Assembly: GCF_902506325.1 (NCBI RefSeq) | Contig: NZ_LR732328.1 | Coordinates: forward strand, 1,758,081-1,822,080 | Reading direction: 5' to 3' | Length of the DNA stretch: 64,000 nt | Source: Limnobacter sp. 130 | GTDB taxonomy: Bacteria; Pseudomonadota; Gammaproteobacteria; Burkholderiales; Burkholderiaceae_B | Shown here: positions 37,672-46,668 of the stretch, piece after piece | Position numbering within the stretch: position 1 is the first letter of the stretch | Layout: each line of letters starts with the position of its first letter | Notes under the pieces: model-generated | The model's input: the letters and a program-made list of their open reading frames with translations, nothing else | Database searches by the model: none | Told to the model about the DNA's origin: nothing | Position numbers and translations under genes: made by a program

Positions 37672-40524
37672 CTAGGTGGGGGTGGTGTTCTCGAGTAGTT
37701 CGGAATACTTCTTCACCAACGCGGGCCACACAGTTCGAATTTGGTCCAGCACTTCTTGGGCGTCGGTGGTTTGGTTGTTCAAGCCCTGCTCAAATTCCCT
37801 GAACACTTGGTGTAAGGCTTTCTCGCCCAGCAAGGCGAGCAGGCTGACCATGGAATGTATTTCACGCACAAAGGCCACTTCGTCCATTTGGTCTAGGTGG
37901 CCACGCAACTTGGCGGGCAGGTCGGCACAATGTTGAATGAACAAATTGGGCAAGGCGGGTGTTGCAGGCAATATTTCCGGGGCTGACGGGCTGGTGTGCA
38001 GTAAATCAGCAAGCGTGAGGTACAGCACGCCGGCTTCCACGGGTTTGGCGATAAAGTCGTCCATGCCCAATTCAAGGCAACGGGTGCGTACTTCAGAAAA
38101 GGCGTGCCCGGTCAGGCCGACCAGCGGGGTGTCCATCCAGCGGGTTTGGTCGCGCAACCATTCTGTGAACTCATAGCCATCCATCACCGGCATTTCAAGG
38201 TCGGTAATGATGACGTCAAAGTGGGGTGCGTCATCGGGGTCGAGCAATTCCACACCCTCTTGCCCATGCTCGCACAAGGTGACCTGCATGCCAGCGGCCT
38301 TCAGGTATGAACTCACCAGTTCCTGGTTCACTGGGTGGTCTTCCAGCACCAACACCCTTTTGCCTTGCAGGGTTTCGGGATATTCCCGCACAGCGTTGGG
38401 CTTTTCTACAAGCTGAAAATCGGCCCTGGGTGCCGCGCAGATGTCTTGCATCAACACAGGGTGGGCAAGGTGCACCAATTGTTTGGTCAACTCAGTGGGC
38501 AGCAGTTGCAACAAGGTGCTGTCGGCTGACAGCAGGTCGCGATCAATGGCCACCAATCGCAAGGCCGGGTTGCTTAAGTGCGCCAGCAGCTCGGCAGGCA
38601 GGGGGGCGCCAAGGTCGAGCAAATCCGACTGCAGCAGTACCCAGTCGCAGGTGTTGTCGTTCAAATGTTGTATGCATTGGCCCAGTGTGCTCACCACCAC
38701 CGCTTCCATGCCGCTGGCATTGAGCACCGACATTACGCAGTCGGCCACCGGGCCGGGTTGGTGCAACAGCACGCCGCTTTGGTAACCCAGCGGCAGGGGT
38801 TCTATCAGAATATCGCTGTCGTACATCACCGGCACCGAGAACCAAAAGCAGCTGCCCACACCCGGTGTACTTCCCACTGAAATTTCGCCGCCCATGCGAA
38901 TCACCAATTCACGGGCAATGCTCAAGCCCAAGCCCGTGCCGCCATACACACGGCTTATGCTGGAGTCGCCTTGCGCAAACTTTTCAAAAATGCGTTCCAC
39001 TTGCGACTTGCTCAAACCCGAGCCGGTGTCGTGCACTTCAATTCGCAAATCAAGCCCCGTGTCCGAGCGGGTTTGCAACCTTGAATACACCCGAATTGAG
39101 CCGCTTTCCGTGAACTTCACGGCATTGCTCAGCAGGTTGCTCAGCACTTGCCGCAGCCGGGAAGGGTCGCCCACCAGGCGTTGGCCCAACTGGTTGGAGT
39201 AACCCGGTGCAACTTCGTTTAACAACATCAGTTTGCGACTGGCCGCCTGGCTTTGCACGGCGAGAAAGGAATTGGCCAGCACTTCATCGAGCGTGAACGG
39301 GATGTGCTCGAACTCCACCATACCAGCCTCGGCCTTGGAGTAATCCAGAATGTCGTTGAGCAAGCCCAGCAGTGATTTCGCTGCGTCTTGTACCTTCAGC
39401 AGGTAGTTGCGTTCCTGCTCGGGCAAATCAGATTTCAAGGTGAGTGCGGTCATGCCCAAAATGGCATTCATGGGCGTTCTGATTTCATGGCTCATATTGG
39501 CCAGCAACATGCCGCGTGCTTCCACCTGGGCCTCGGCGCGTTCCCGCCCCATTTTCGCTTCCAGCGCAATCAACTCGGCAGACCGTGCGGCATCGCCTTG
39601 CTCCAGTTCGCGTTTGAATGAACCAATCATCAAGGCGAAGCCTTTGACCAGGTTGCTCATCTCGGTCACAAAGCGTGGTTCAGGCAAGGTTACGCTGTAA
39701 TTGCCCTGTGCAATTTGCTTGCTGACTTTGTTCAGGTCGCGCAGCGGGGCCACTACAAATCGTTGCAGCACTGCAAGGCCCAGCAGCGCCATTAACGTGA
39801 CCAGCAAACCCAGATACAGGTCGAAATTCGCAGTGGCCTTGATGTTGTCGGTCTGCTCAGCAATCACGGTTTGAAAGCCCAGTTCCACGGCGCGAATTCG
39901 GCCTTGAATTTCAGCGCGAATGGCATTGCTCATGCCCAGGTATTCTTCGGAGAACAACATTTGAATGGCCAAGTCGTCGCGCACCGGGGCTTCCGACACA
40001 TACTTGCTCGCTTCGGGGTCGTAGAGCCCTTGTGTCAAGGCAAATACAATTTGCTCGCGTTCGCGCAGCTTGCGGCTCAACGCCAAAATTGTGATCACCG
40101 AGGCTTTCACATCGTCGCTCAGGTTGGGCGCTTCATTTTGTGGGGCGAGCAGGCGGCTTTCCAGTGTTTCGCCTTTTGCCAGGATCAGGGGCACTGCCTG
40201 GGTGTTGCCTGCAATCAGTTTGCTCCAGTACACATCGTCGACAGGTCGGGCGTACTTGCGTACACCAGCATGTGCATCCAGCAGCTCGTAGTAATTCACC
40301 AGGTGTTGACTGTTTTTGCTGACCACAAAGGCGGCCACCAACGTTTGCAGCGCATCGAATTCCGATTGCAGCAGGCTCAATTCATTGATGGCATTGAGGC
40401 GGGCAGTCAGCAGCGCTGTTTGCGAGGTTTGCAATTGGTCGGCGCGCTCGCTCATCCACACATTGGAGGCAAGGCCAAGCAAAGTAGCAAACAACACAAA
40501 ACGAAACAGGGCCGCCAGCTTCAT
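37672..40524 (-). CDS. BarA-like hybrid sensor histidine kinase
   Basis: A 950-residue membrane kinase. In order: membrane segment near 8-25, a long periplasmic helical sensor (about 30-235), a second membrane segment (LYLGLLVTLMALLGLAVLQR), HAMP (VVAPLRDLNKVSKQIAQGNY), coiled coil, H-box MSHEIRTPMNAILG near 345, ATPase domain (NLLSNAVKFT, GTGLGLSIA), a degenerate receiver without the usual aspartate, a proper receiver with ITDLEMPVMDG near 785, and a C-terminal HPt-like domain. The HPt motif reads IHSMVSLLALLG, keeping the histidine but replacing the usual Lys-Gly by Val-Ser. No partner regulator adjoins it. Confidence 0.92.
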   Translation of the reverse strand: MKLAALFRFVLFATLLGLASNVWMSERADQLQTSQTALLTARLNAINELSLLQSEFDALQTLVAAFVVSKNSQHLVNYYELLDAHAGVRKYARPVDDVYWSKLIAGNTQAVPLILAKGETLESRLLAPQNEAPNLSDDVKASVITILALSRKLREREQIVFALTQGLYDPEASKYVSEAPVRDDLAIQMLFSEEYLGMSNAIRAEIQGRIRAVELGFQTVIAEQTDNIKATANFDLYLGLLVTLMALLGLAVLQRFVVAPLRDLNKVSKQIAQGNYSVTLPEPRFVTEMSNLVKGFALMIGSFKRELEQGDAARSAELIALEAKMGRERAEAQVEARGMLLANMSHEIRTPMNAILGMTALTLKSDLPEQERNYLLKVQDAAKSLLGLLNDILDYSKAEAGMVEFEHIPFTLDEVLANSFLAVQSQAASRKLMLLNEVAPGYSNQLGQRLVGDPSRLRQVLSNLLSNAVKFTESGSIRVYSRLQTRSDTGLDLRIEVHDTGSGLSKSQVERIFEKFAQGDSSISRVYGGTGLGLSIARELVIRMGGEISVGSTPGVGSCFWFSVPVMYDSDILIEPLPLGYQSGVLLHQPGPVADCVMSVLNASGMEAVVVSTLGQCIQHLNDNTCDWVLLQSDLLDLGAPLPAELLAHLSNPALRLVAIDRDLLSADSTLLQLLPTELTKQLVHLAHPVLMQDICAAPRADFQLVEKPNAVREYPETLQGKRVLVLEDHPVNQELVSSYLKAAGMQVTLCEHGQEGVELLDPDDAPHFDVIITDLEMPVMDGYEFTEWLRDQTRWMDTPLVGLTGHAFSEVRTRCLELGMDDFIAKPVEAGVLYLTLADLLHTSPSAPEILPATPALPNLFIQHCADLPAKLRGHLDQMDEVAFVREIHSMVSLLALLGEKALHQVFREFEQGLNNQTTDAQEVLDQIRTVWPALVKKYSELLENTTPT

Positions 40525-40573
40525 CAAGCAAACAAGGCAAGTGTGGACAAGCCCCTATTCTTACCGGAAAAGC

Positions 40574-41350
40574 TTAGTGCGTGTGTAGTGATTGCAAAAT
40601 CAGCCAAAACGCCGCAACAATCATGACCGCTGCAAAGCTTCGGCGCAGGGCTTTTTCAGGCAGGTAGTGGGCAATGGCCACCCCGGCAGATACCGTGAAC
40701 AGGCCACCAAAGGCCAGCGGCAAGCCCAGTTCCCAGTTCACGCGGTGGGCGTTGGCATAGGTGGTCAACGCCATCACTGAGCTTGGTGCCACCAGCGCCA
40801 GCGACAAAGCCTGCGCCGTGGTTTGGGTGTGCTTGAACACGGTGGTCAGCATGGGCGTGGCCACCAAGCCACCCCCCATGCCCAGCAACCCCATGCTGGT
40901 GCCGCCCAGTACGCCCACAATGGGCATGGTGGCTGTGCGGGGTTGGTCAGAGCTATTTGAATTTGCGCTGGGGTTTTTCCGCAGCAACAACATGCGCAGG
41001 CCCACTGCCAAAATGAACAGGTTGAATATCCAGTGCAGCAGGTCTTGATCCAGGCGCACAGCCAGTTTGGCGGTTAGCCAGGTGGTCACTGTGGCGGTAA
41101 TGCCAATGGCAGCCACGGCCAGCCAGGGCAGTTTGTGGTGCTGGTTGTAACGCCACCAGCCAATCAGCAAATTTGGCACCATCAGCACCAGTGCGGTGCC
41201 TTGTGCCAGGGCCTGGTCCATGCCAAACCCGATAATAAAAAGGGGGACAGCGATAATGCCGCCCCCGATACCAAACAGTCCACCAAAGAAACCCAAGGCA
41301 GCGCCCAACGACAAAACAAGGAGCAAATCAGGAAGAGCGAGCCAAGACAT
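40574..41350 (-). CDS. TauE/SafE-family sulfite or organic-anion exporter
   Basis: A 258-residue membrane protein with about eight segments and the family's two repeated motifs, GFFGGLFGIGGGIIAVPLF near residue 20 and GGTSMGLLGMGGGLVATPML near 150. Members export sulfite, sulfoacetate or similar anions. The start at ATG 41350 is the first in the hydrophobic context; no clear ribosome binding site. It is divergent from a LysR-family gene, a common arrangement for control of an exporter. Confidence 0.9.
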   Translation of the reverse strand: MSWLALPDLLLVLSLGAALGFFGGLFGIGGGIIAVPLFIIGFGMDQALAQGTALVLMVPNLLIGWWRYNQHHKLPWLAVAAIGITATVTTWLTAKLAVRLDQDLLHWIFNLFILAVGLRMLLLRKNPSANSNSSDQPRTATMPIVGVLGGTSMGLLGMGGGLVATPMLTTVFKHTQTTAQALSLALVAPSSVMALTTYANAHRVNWELGLPLAFGGLFTVSAGVAIAHYLPEKALRRSFAAVMIVAAFWLILQSLHTH

Positions 41351-41417
41351 GGGGTGTGGTGTGCTGGTGATGTGGAAGCGCCCAGTGTATTCATTATAAA
41401 AATATCTACAATGATTC

Positions 41418-41432
41418 AATATTTAAAATATT
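41418..41432. promoter_or_regulatory. Short AT palindrome between tauE-like and lysR-type genes
   Basis: AATATTT and AAATATT flank a single A (15 bases). It is inside the very AT-rich 119-base divergent promoter region. It may be a LysR-type binding site, but AT-rich palindromes also arise by chance. Confidence 0.35.
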
Positions 41433-41469
41433 ATTAACAAATACGCACGAATCAATGTGAGAGTTCTTT

Positions 41470-42378
41470 TTGAAGCAATTGTCCGATCTTGCCTTTTTCA
41501 GCGAATTGCTGCGCCATGAAAGCTTGGCCAGTGCCGCCATGGCCTTTGATGTAACACCGCCTGCCGTTAGCCGTCGCCTGGCTGCATTGGAAAAGCGGCT
41601 GGGTGTGCGCCTGCTGCACCGAAGCACGCGACGCATTGGTTTAAGTGCCGAGGGCGAACGCTATTTGTTGGAAGGGAGCAATATTCTTCGTCAAATTGAC
41701 GTGCTGGAAGCCACGCTGCGTGCCGGGCAAGACACCCCGCGCGGCCTGCTGCGGGTGAATGCCAGTTTGGGTTTTGGCCGCAAACACGTGGCCAATGTGG
41801 TGTCGGCTTACCATGCTGAATTTCCGGCCGTGGAAGTGATACTGGAATTGACCGACCACCCCATTGATTTGATCGAGGGTGGCTTTGATTTGTCGGTGCG
41901 CTTTGGCGAGCCGCCCGACCAACGGTTGATTGCCCAGAAGCTGGCCAGCAACCGGCGCATATTGTGCGCCGCACCTTCGTATTTGGCAGCGGCTGCTGGC
42001 GAGTTGAACACGCCTGCCGACCTGACCCGCCACGATTGCCTCGTGATTCGGCAAGAGAACCACACCTTCAACAACTGGCAGTTGCGCAGCGGCAAGCAGG
42101 AAACCACCGTGAAAGTACACGGGCCAGTGAGTTCGAACGACGGCGATGTGTCTGTGCAATGGGCCCTGCAAGGCAAGGGCGTGTTGTTGCGTTCTGAATG
42201 GGACATTCAGCAAGAACTAAAAACCGGTGCGCTGGTGCGCGTGTTGACCGACTGGGCGGGCGCGCCGGCCGACATATTTGCCGTGTGCCCCTATGCCAAC
42301 CCCATGCCCGCCAAAACCCGTGAATTCATTCGGGTAACCCGCGAGGTGCTGGCCAGCAAGGCGGGGTTTATTGTTTAG
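41470..42378 (+). CDS. LysR-family transcriptional regulator
   Basis: A 302-residue LysR regulator. The helix-turn-helix is near residues 5-60 (FFSELLRHESLASAAMAFDV, then VSRRLAALEKRLGVRLLHRS). The effector-binding domain has LRVNASLGFGRKHVANVV and FDLSVRFGEPPDQRLIAQKL, as in the CrgA/DsdC-like subgroup. The start is a TTG at 41470, with only a weak GAGAG upstream. It is divergent from the TauE/SafE exporter and may control it. It ends one base before the convergent DUF748 gene. Confidence 0.9.
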   Translation: MKQLSDLAFFSELLRHESLASAAMAFDVTPPAVSRRLAALEKRLGVRLLHRSTRRIGLSAEGERYLLEGSNILRQIDVLEATLRAGQDTPRGLLRVNASLGFGRKHVANVVSAYHAEFPAVEVILELTDHPIDLIEGGFDLSVRFGEPPDQRLIAQKLASNRRILCAAPSYLAAAAGELNTPADLTRHDCLVIRQENHTFNNWQLRSGKQETTVKVHGPVSSNDGDVSVQWALQGKGVLLRSEWDIQQELKTGALVRVLTDWAGAPADIFAVCPYANPMPAKTREFIRVTREVLASKAGFIV

Positions 42379-45300
42379 TTATTTGTTCACCGCCACACCC
42401 AATTCCATCGGCACGGTTTTTTCATCGCTTGCTTTGGTTTCCTTGGGTGCATCGGTTTTTACACGTTCGGCTGGCACGCCAGCAGCAGCAAGCCCGGTGC
42501 TTACCACTTGTTGGCGCTGTGTGGCCAGGGCTTGCAATTGCGCGGTGCTTACGTCTTCCGAGTCTTGCAGTTTTTGAGCAAGCACTGCATAAAAGTTTTT
42601 GTCTTTCAGTGCGTTCACTTCAGAATCGCTTAACTCGCGCGTGTCTTTAAACAAGTTGGTAATTTGCCCCAGCGCTTTGCCAGCAAGGCCTTGTTCAAGC
42701 TTGCCCGGGTTGGCTGTTCTGAAGCCTGTTTTCAGCGAGGCCAGTTCACCGCCGCTGAACCGTTTCTCAAACAGGGCTTCCAGTGCTTCTTGAGTGGTTT
42801 CACTGTTCAAAGCCAGGGGGCCTGGGTTGTCACCGGCTTGCAATTTCTCGCCAGCTTGTGTGGCCACCGCACGGCGCATTTGCAAATTTTGAATGGCTGT
42901 TTTGTCGGCAGGTGCCCATGTGCCTTGTACGGTTAGTGCCAGGTTCGGGCGGGTGGTTAATGCTTCGCCCAGTTTTTTCAGGCCTTCACGTTGTGAGGGG
43001 CTTAGCGTGTTGGCACCCGCGGTGAATTCAATCTTGCCCAGTTCATCGGCATCGCTACCGCCAAACAAGGCGCCCAGCGCGCGAAAAGGGGCGGTCACAA
43101 TTTTGGTGAGCACATTGCCAAGGGCCTTCCACACAATGGCCCCGTAGCTGAATTGCGGGTCGTTCAAATCGCCGGTAATGGGCAGGCCCAAATCAATGCG
43201 GCCGTTGCTGTCTTCCAGAATTGCAATAGCCAACTCCAAAGGCAGGTCTCGGCCTTGCGGGCTTTGTACGCGCTCACCCAGTTTCAGCTTGTCCACAATC
43301 ACTTGGTTGGTGCTGTTCAACTTCTGGTTTTCAATTTGGTAATTCAGGTTCAGCGACAACTTGCCCGATTCAATTTTGCGGTTTGCAAACGTGCCGGAGT
43401 ACGCGGTCAGATTGCTCATTTCGACGTTGCTGAATTTCACCGCAATGTCCATGTAAGCGGTGGGATCAAGCAGGTTGACTGTGCCTTGCGCATCGGCCTC
43501 GCCGAATTCGTCTACTGCACCTTTCAGGGCCAGCTCACCGCGTGTGCCGGGCTTGTTCGACAAACCATTGACCACACCTTCAAGGCTGTGAATGCGTGTG
43601 CCAAACGGAATGAACAGCGATTCGTCTGCAAAGTCCAACTCGCTGTCGGCAATCGCAAAGCGATCAATGTTCACTGCAAATGCAGGGGGCGAGTTGTCGG
43701 AGGATTTTGCGGGTGCAGTTGTTTGTTCCGCTGCAGTTTTCGGTTCTTCCTTGTTCACCAAAATACGGCTGATGTTGGTCGATTTGTCTTTCGCAATCAG
43801 CAGCGCAGTGTCCAGCCCTTCAAGTGTTAACCGTTGAATGTTCAAGCCTTGGGCATTCACGCGCAGGCCGGGTGTAAACAGCTTTTTGAATTCCAGAAAC
43901 GAGTTTTTCGTGCCGGTTTCATTCAGGCGCAAACTTGCCACGGTGAGGCTGCCCACATAGCCTTGTTCCTTGGCGTTGTAGGTGGCTTTGCCTTTGGTGT
44001 AAATGGCACCGTTTGCAAGGTCCAGTTTTGCAAACTGACCGATGAAAGGCTGCGCGGGTTTCAGTGCCAGCGCATTGACTTCCACATTCATTTGCGTGGC
44101 GGCGGTGCTGGGGTTGATTGTGCCGTTCACTGCAATGCTGCCGCCACTGGCCACATTCAGGCTGGCCTTCAGGGGCAGGTTTTTCGAAAGGTCTTGCGTA
44201 AGGCCGCTTGTTGAAACCGCAATGTTGTTCAGACCGATGTTCAGCGCAGGTTTCACGCTTTGGTCTTCAAAGGCTGCGTTAATGCCTGAAATGGCAATGG
44301 TGTCGACTGCGTAGGTCCAGGGCTTGGATTCCGATTCCTCGGCAGTTTCGTTGTCTGCCTCAGCTTGTTTTGCCGCTGGCTTGGCTGGGGGAATCCAGTC
44401 GTTAATCGCCGCCATCAAATCAAGCTCGCCCTTGGCGTTGCGCTTCACATTCACTTGCCCGCCCTGCACAGTGGCGCTGTTTACCTGTGCATGCTGCTCA
44501 TTCAAGTCCGCCGCAATGGGGCCCACTTCAATGGTGTTCAGCCCAATGGCTTTGGCCTTGTTGCCGTGGTTCAGTTGCAAGCCTGCCAGCACAATGCCAG
44601 CCAACTCGGCCTTGTTGGTTTGCAAATCAAAGCTTGCGTTGTTGATGTTCAGCTTGCCGAATTGGGCTGCTGCGGCCGCGCCTTGTGGCTTGGCAGCAAT
44701 GTTGAATTCGCGCACTTCTGCATTGATGTTGTTGATCAATACCTTGGGCGGAATTTCCTCGCTGGCGTCTTTCAGGTTTACATCAAAATTCAAAGCCAGG
44801 TCGGCACTGCCAGCCGGTGGGGCTGTGGGCAGCAATGGGGCCAGCAACGGTCCCAGCTTGGCAATGTTCAAACCTGTGAGTGAAAACTCACCCACCGCAG
44901 AAGGGTCGGCCAGTTGAATTTGCGCGCGTAGTTTCAACTCAGCATCCAGGCCGGTGACTGCATTCAGAACAAAGTCACCATCGTTTTCTGAACGGGTGGC
45001 CAGGTCGCGCAACTCCAGGTTCAGCGGCGTGATGGTGGTTTTCAGGCCATCGGGTTTGCGGCGGTCTTCGAAATTTACCGCTGCATCGGAAATCAGCAGG
45101 TGGCTAAGCAAAAAGGCCGGTGGCTCGGTGTTTTCTTCTTCCTCGGGCTCGTCGGTTTTAAAGGCATCCAGCAGGGCGGTGAAGTTGTTCTTGCCCTCGG
45201 GCAGCAGGGCCACATTCAGGTTCAGGTTTTTCAGGTCGATTTGATCCAGCGCAATTAGCCCGGTGAACAGGTCGGTGCCCGACACATCGACAAACAAATG

Positions 45301-45576
45301 CTCGAATGACACAAGCTGCTCGCCTTCCGGCGTGGCCAGGTTCAGATTCGGGATTCGCACGGTCAGCTTGAAGGGGTTGATCTCGGGCAGGCCCATGTTC
45401 AACGCATGGCCCGAACGCTCAAGCACCTGTTTTTCAGCTTGCCAGTGCACCAGGCGTGGCAGGCCAGCCCACGCAAACAGATAGAAGAACACAACGATGG
45501 CAAGTGGAATCAACAGCACTTTGCTGCGCAAGATTTGAGCGAATTTCATTTTTAGAGTACGTGGAGGTGCTGACAT
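42379..45576 (-). CDS. Large DUF748 (AsmA-like) envelope protein
   Basis: A 1065-residue protein with an N-terminal membrane anchor near residues 18-38 (VLLIPLAIVVFFYLFAWAGL) and a very long periplasmic part. Beta-strand-rich repeats such as INPFKLTVRIPNLNLATPEG near 65 and LDPTAYMDIAVKFSNVEMSN near 700 identify DUF748, a relative of AsmA and other bridge-like lipid transfer proteins. Low-complexity acidic stretches occur near 140 (DEPEEEENTEP) and 410. Near 860 there is an OmpA-like segment (GKIEFTAGANTLSPSQREGL). It probably acts in lipid traffic or outer-membrane upkeep. Start at 45576 is uncertain. Confidence 0.87.
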   Translation of the reverse strand: MSAPPRTLKMKFAQILRSKVLLIPLAIVVFFYLFAWAGLPRLVHWQAEKQVLERSGHALNMGLPEINPFKLTVRIPNLNLATPEGEQLVSFEHLFVDVSGTDLFTGLIALDQIDLKNLNLNVALLPEGKNNFTALLDAFKTDEPEEEENTEPPAFLLSHLLISDAAVNFEDRRKPDGLKTTITPLNLELRDLATRSENDGDFVLNAVTGLDAELKLRAQIQLADPSAVGEFSLTGLNIAKLGPLLAPLLPTAPPAGSADLALNFDVNLKDASEEIPPKVLINNINAEVREFNIAAKPQGAAAAAQFGKLNINNASFDLQTNKAELAGIVLAGLQLNHGNKAKAIGLNTIEVGPIAADLNEQHAQVNSATVQGGQVNVKRNAKGELDLMAAINDWIPPAKPAAKQAEADNETAEESESKPWTYAVDTIAISGINAAFEDQSVKPALNIGLNNIAVSTSGLTQDLSKNLPLKASLNVASGGSIAVNGTINPSTAATQMNVEVNALALKPAQPFIGQFAKLDLANGAIYTKGKATYNAKEQGYVGSLTVASLRLNETGTKNSFLEFKKLFTPGLRVNAQGLNIQRLTLEGLDTALLIAKDKSTNISRILVNKEEPKTAAEQTTAPAKSSDNSPPAFAVNIDRFAIADSELDFADESLFIPFGTRIHSLEGVVNGLSNKPGTRGELALKGAVDEFGEADAQGTVNLLDPTAYMDIAVKFSNVEMSNLTAYSGTFANRKIESGKLSLNLNYQIENQKLNSTNQVIVDKLKLGERVQSPQGRDLPLELAIAILEDSNGRIDLGLPITGDLNDPQFSYGAIVWKALGNVLTKIVTAPFRALGALFGGSDADELGKIEFTAGANTLSPSQREGLKKLGEALTTRPNLALTVQGTWAPADKTAIQNLQMRRAVATQAGEKLQAGDNPGPLALNSETTQEALEALFEKRFSGGELASLKTGFRTANPGKLEQGLAGKALGQITNLFKDTRELSDSEVNALKDKNFYAVLAQKLQDSEDVSTAQLQALATQRQQVVSTGLAAAGVPAERVKTDAPKETKASDEKTVPMELGVAVNK

Positions 45577-45626
45577 ACCGCCAGTATCCTAGATCCCAGC
45601 GCTGGTGTACACTAACGCCTTCTCGC

Positions 45627-45702
45627 GCGGCTGTAGCTCAGTGGATAGAGTATTGGCCTCCGAAGCCAAGGGTCGTGGGTTCGATCCCCGCCAGCCGCGC
45701 CA
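45627..45702 (+). tRNA. tRNA-Arg (anticodon CCG)
   Basis: A 76-base cloverleaf with encoded CCA end (45700-45702). Acceptor stem GCGGCTG pairs with CAGCCGC, the D arm begins TAGCTCAG, the anticodon stem TTGGC/GCCAA encloses CTCCGAA with anticodon CCG, and the T arm is GTGGG-TTCGATC-CCCGC. It reads CGG codons. An integrase-bearing element begins just after its 3' end, the classic target for tyrosine integrases. Confidence 0.96.
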
Positions 45703-45782
45703 CTTCATTTTCCTTCAAAAGCGTCTCCAGCCGGGGTTCTTGCGAATTTGAGTCAATTGAAATTCCAACGGGCCCAAAAATT

Positions 45783-45876
45783 TTGTGACCATGTTGTGAC
45801 TACATTGTGACCAAAATTATGGTCACAAGCTTTGCGAGGAGTATCGGCTTGCAAACTGGTCACGCTTTGGTCACAA
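45783..45876. repeat. Six TTGTGACCA-type repeats with 11-base spacing
   Basis: Direct copies: TTGTGACCA 45783, TTGTGACTA 45794, TTGTGACCA 45805. Inverted copies: TGGTCACAA 45820, TGGTCACGC 45857, TGGTCACAA 45868. The direct copies are exactly 11 bases apart, as are the last two inverted copies, which places them on one face of the helix. They lie about 80 bases inside the presumed left end, where arm-type integrase or excisionase sites are expected. Confidence 0.75.
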
Positions 45877-45893
45877 GCTCAGCTTTCTCAAAT

Positions 45894-45940
45894 GCATCTG
45901 ACGAGATTTCTTTATCTCGTGTTGCCAAATTGTCAGATGC
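45894..45940. repeat. Nested inverted repeats near the left end of the element
   Basis: The outer arms GCATCTGAC (45894-45902) and GTCAGATGC (45932-45940) are perfect. Inside them ACGAGAT (45901-45907) and ATCTCGT (45914-45920) are also perfect with a six-base loop. The two stems share two bases, so only one can form fully at a time. Confidence 0.65.
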
Positions 45941-45996
45941 TAATTGAGTTAAATCAGCTTCATTCAATTCAAAAAGATTGTCGGCAAATTCAGCGA

Positions 45997-46239
45997 TTAT
46001 TGATTCGTCGATTCAATTTCATCCGTCACAAATTCCGCGATTTCATCTAAGCGGCAGTTGAAGTATTTGCATAAGCGATCCAGGTTGTCCGTCACTGTGT
46101 TGTATCCACGATGGTGCAGCATTTTGGATAGCGTTGCTCTGTTTATAGAAGTTGCCTCTGAAACCTCCTTGAGAGTCACTCTCTTGCCCTCTTTGAATTG
46201 CTTTTCTGCCATTCGTTCCTGTAAATAAAACCTGATCAT
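45997..46239 (-). CDS. XRE-family (Cro/CI-like) repressor
   Basis: An 80-residue DNA-binding protein. The helix-turn-helix is near residues 23-60 (VTLKEVSEATSINRATLSKM, then YNTVTDNLDRLCKYFNC). The last helix LDEIAEFV is typical of small Cro/CI regulators. ATG 46239 is chosen because AAGGAG lies nine bases upstream. It is divergent from the excisionase gene with palindromes between, so it probably represses the integration-excision operon. Confidence 0.88.
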   Translation of the reverse strand: MIRFYLQERMAEKQFKEGKRVTLKEVSEATSINRATLSKMLHHRGYNTVTDNLDRLCKYFNCRLDEIAEFVTDEIESTNQ

Positions 46240-46260
46240 TGAAAATATCTCCTTATGAAG

Positions 46261-46326
46261 GTCAATTTTAATTGACATTCGTTGAGTTGTGGTGTAAATT
46301 TAAATCAACGTATGTAATTAATACGT
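46261..46326. promoter_or_regulatory. Divergent control region between repressor and excisionase genes
   Basis: GTCAATT-TT-AATTGAC is a perfect palindrome at 46261-46276. CGTTGA (46280-46285) and TCAACG (46305-46310) form a wider inverted repeat. ACGTAT (46308-46313) and ATACGT (46321-46326) form a third. These lie in the 117-base gap between the two starts and are likely operators of the XRE protein. Confidence 0.6.
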
Positions 46327-46356
46327 GACATTTGAAACTCAAAAGAGGAATTGCCC

Positions 46357-46659
46357 ATGAACACAAACTTTGCTGTCAAAACTTTTGGTAAGACCAAACA
46401 TGCTCCAGCAGTGCAGGTACCTACTGCAAGTGACACTGCGAAAAATTCCGAGGTGACTTATCTAACCACTGAAGAACTTTCCGCAAGAATTAAATATGAC
46501 GTTCGAACCATTCGCGATCGTCTGAAAGATTCTGTGTTGCTTGAGGGGCGTCATTACATTCGTCCGTTTAATGGCCGAAAAATTCTTTTCATTTGGGAGG
46601 TCATTCAATCCGACATGATTCGATTTGCCCAACTGAATAACAGTTCGCCAAGGATGTAA
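46357..46659 (+). CDS. Excisionase-like DNA-binding protein
   Basis: A 100-residue protein. The first 35 residues look unstructured; the rest is a winged helix of the MerR/excisionase type (YLTTEELSARIKYDVRTIRD, then EGRHYIRPFNGRKILFIWEV). Such proteins bend DNA and steer a tyrosine integrase toward excision. AGAGGAA precedes ATG 46357. It ends nine bases before the integrase start, so both are co-transcribed. Confidence 0.84.
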   Translation: MNTNFAVKTFGKTKHAPAVQVPTASDTAKNSEVTYLTTEELSARIKYDVRTIRDRLKDSVLLEGRHYIRPFNGRKILFIWEVIQSDMIRFAQLNNSSPRM

Positions 46660-46668
46660 GGAGGCGTC

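Noticed and set aside
45783..45876. CRISPR-like array
   Set aside because: The repeated unit is only nine bases, in both orientations and without uniform spacers; it fits protein-binding sites, not CRISPR.
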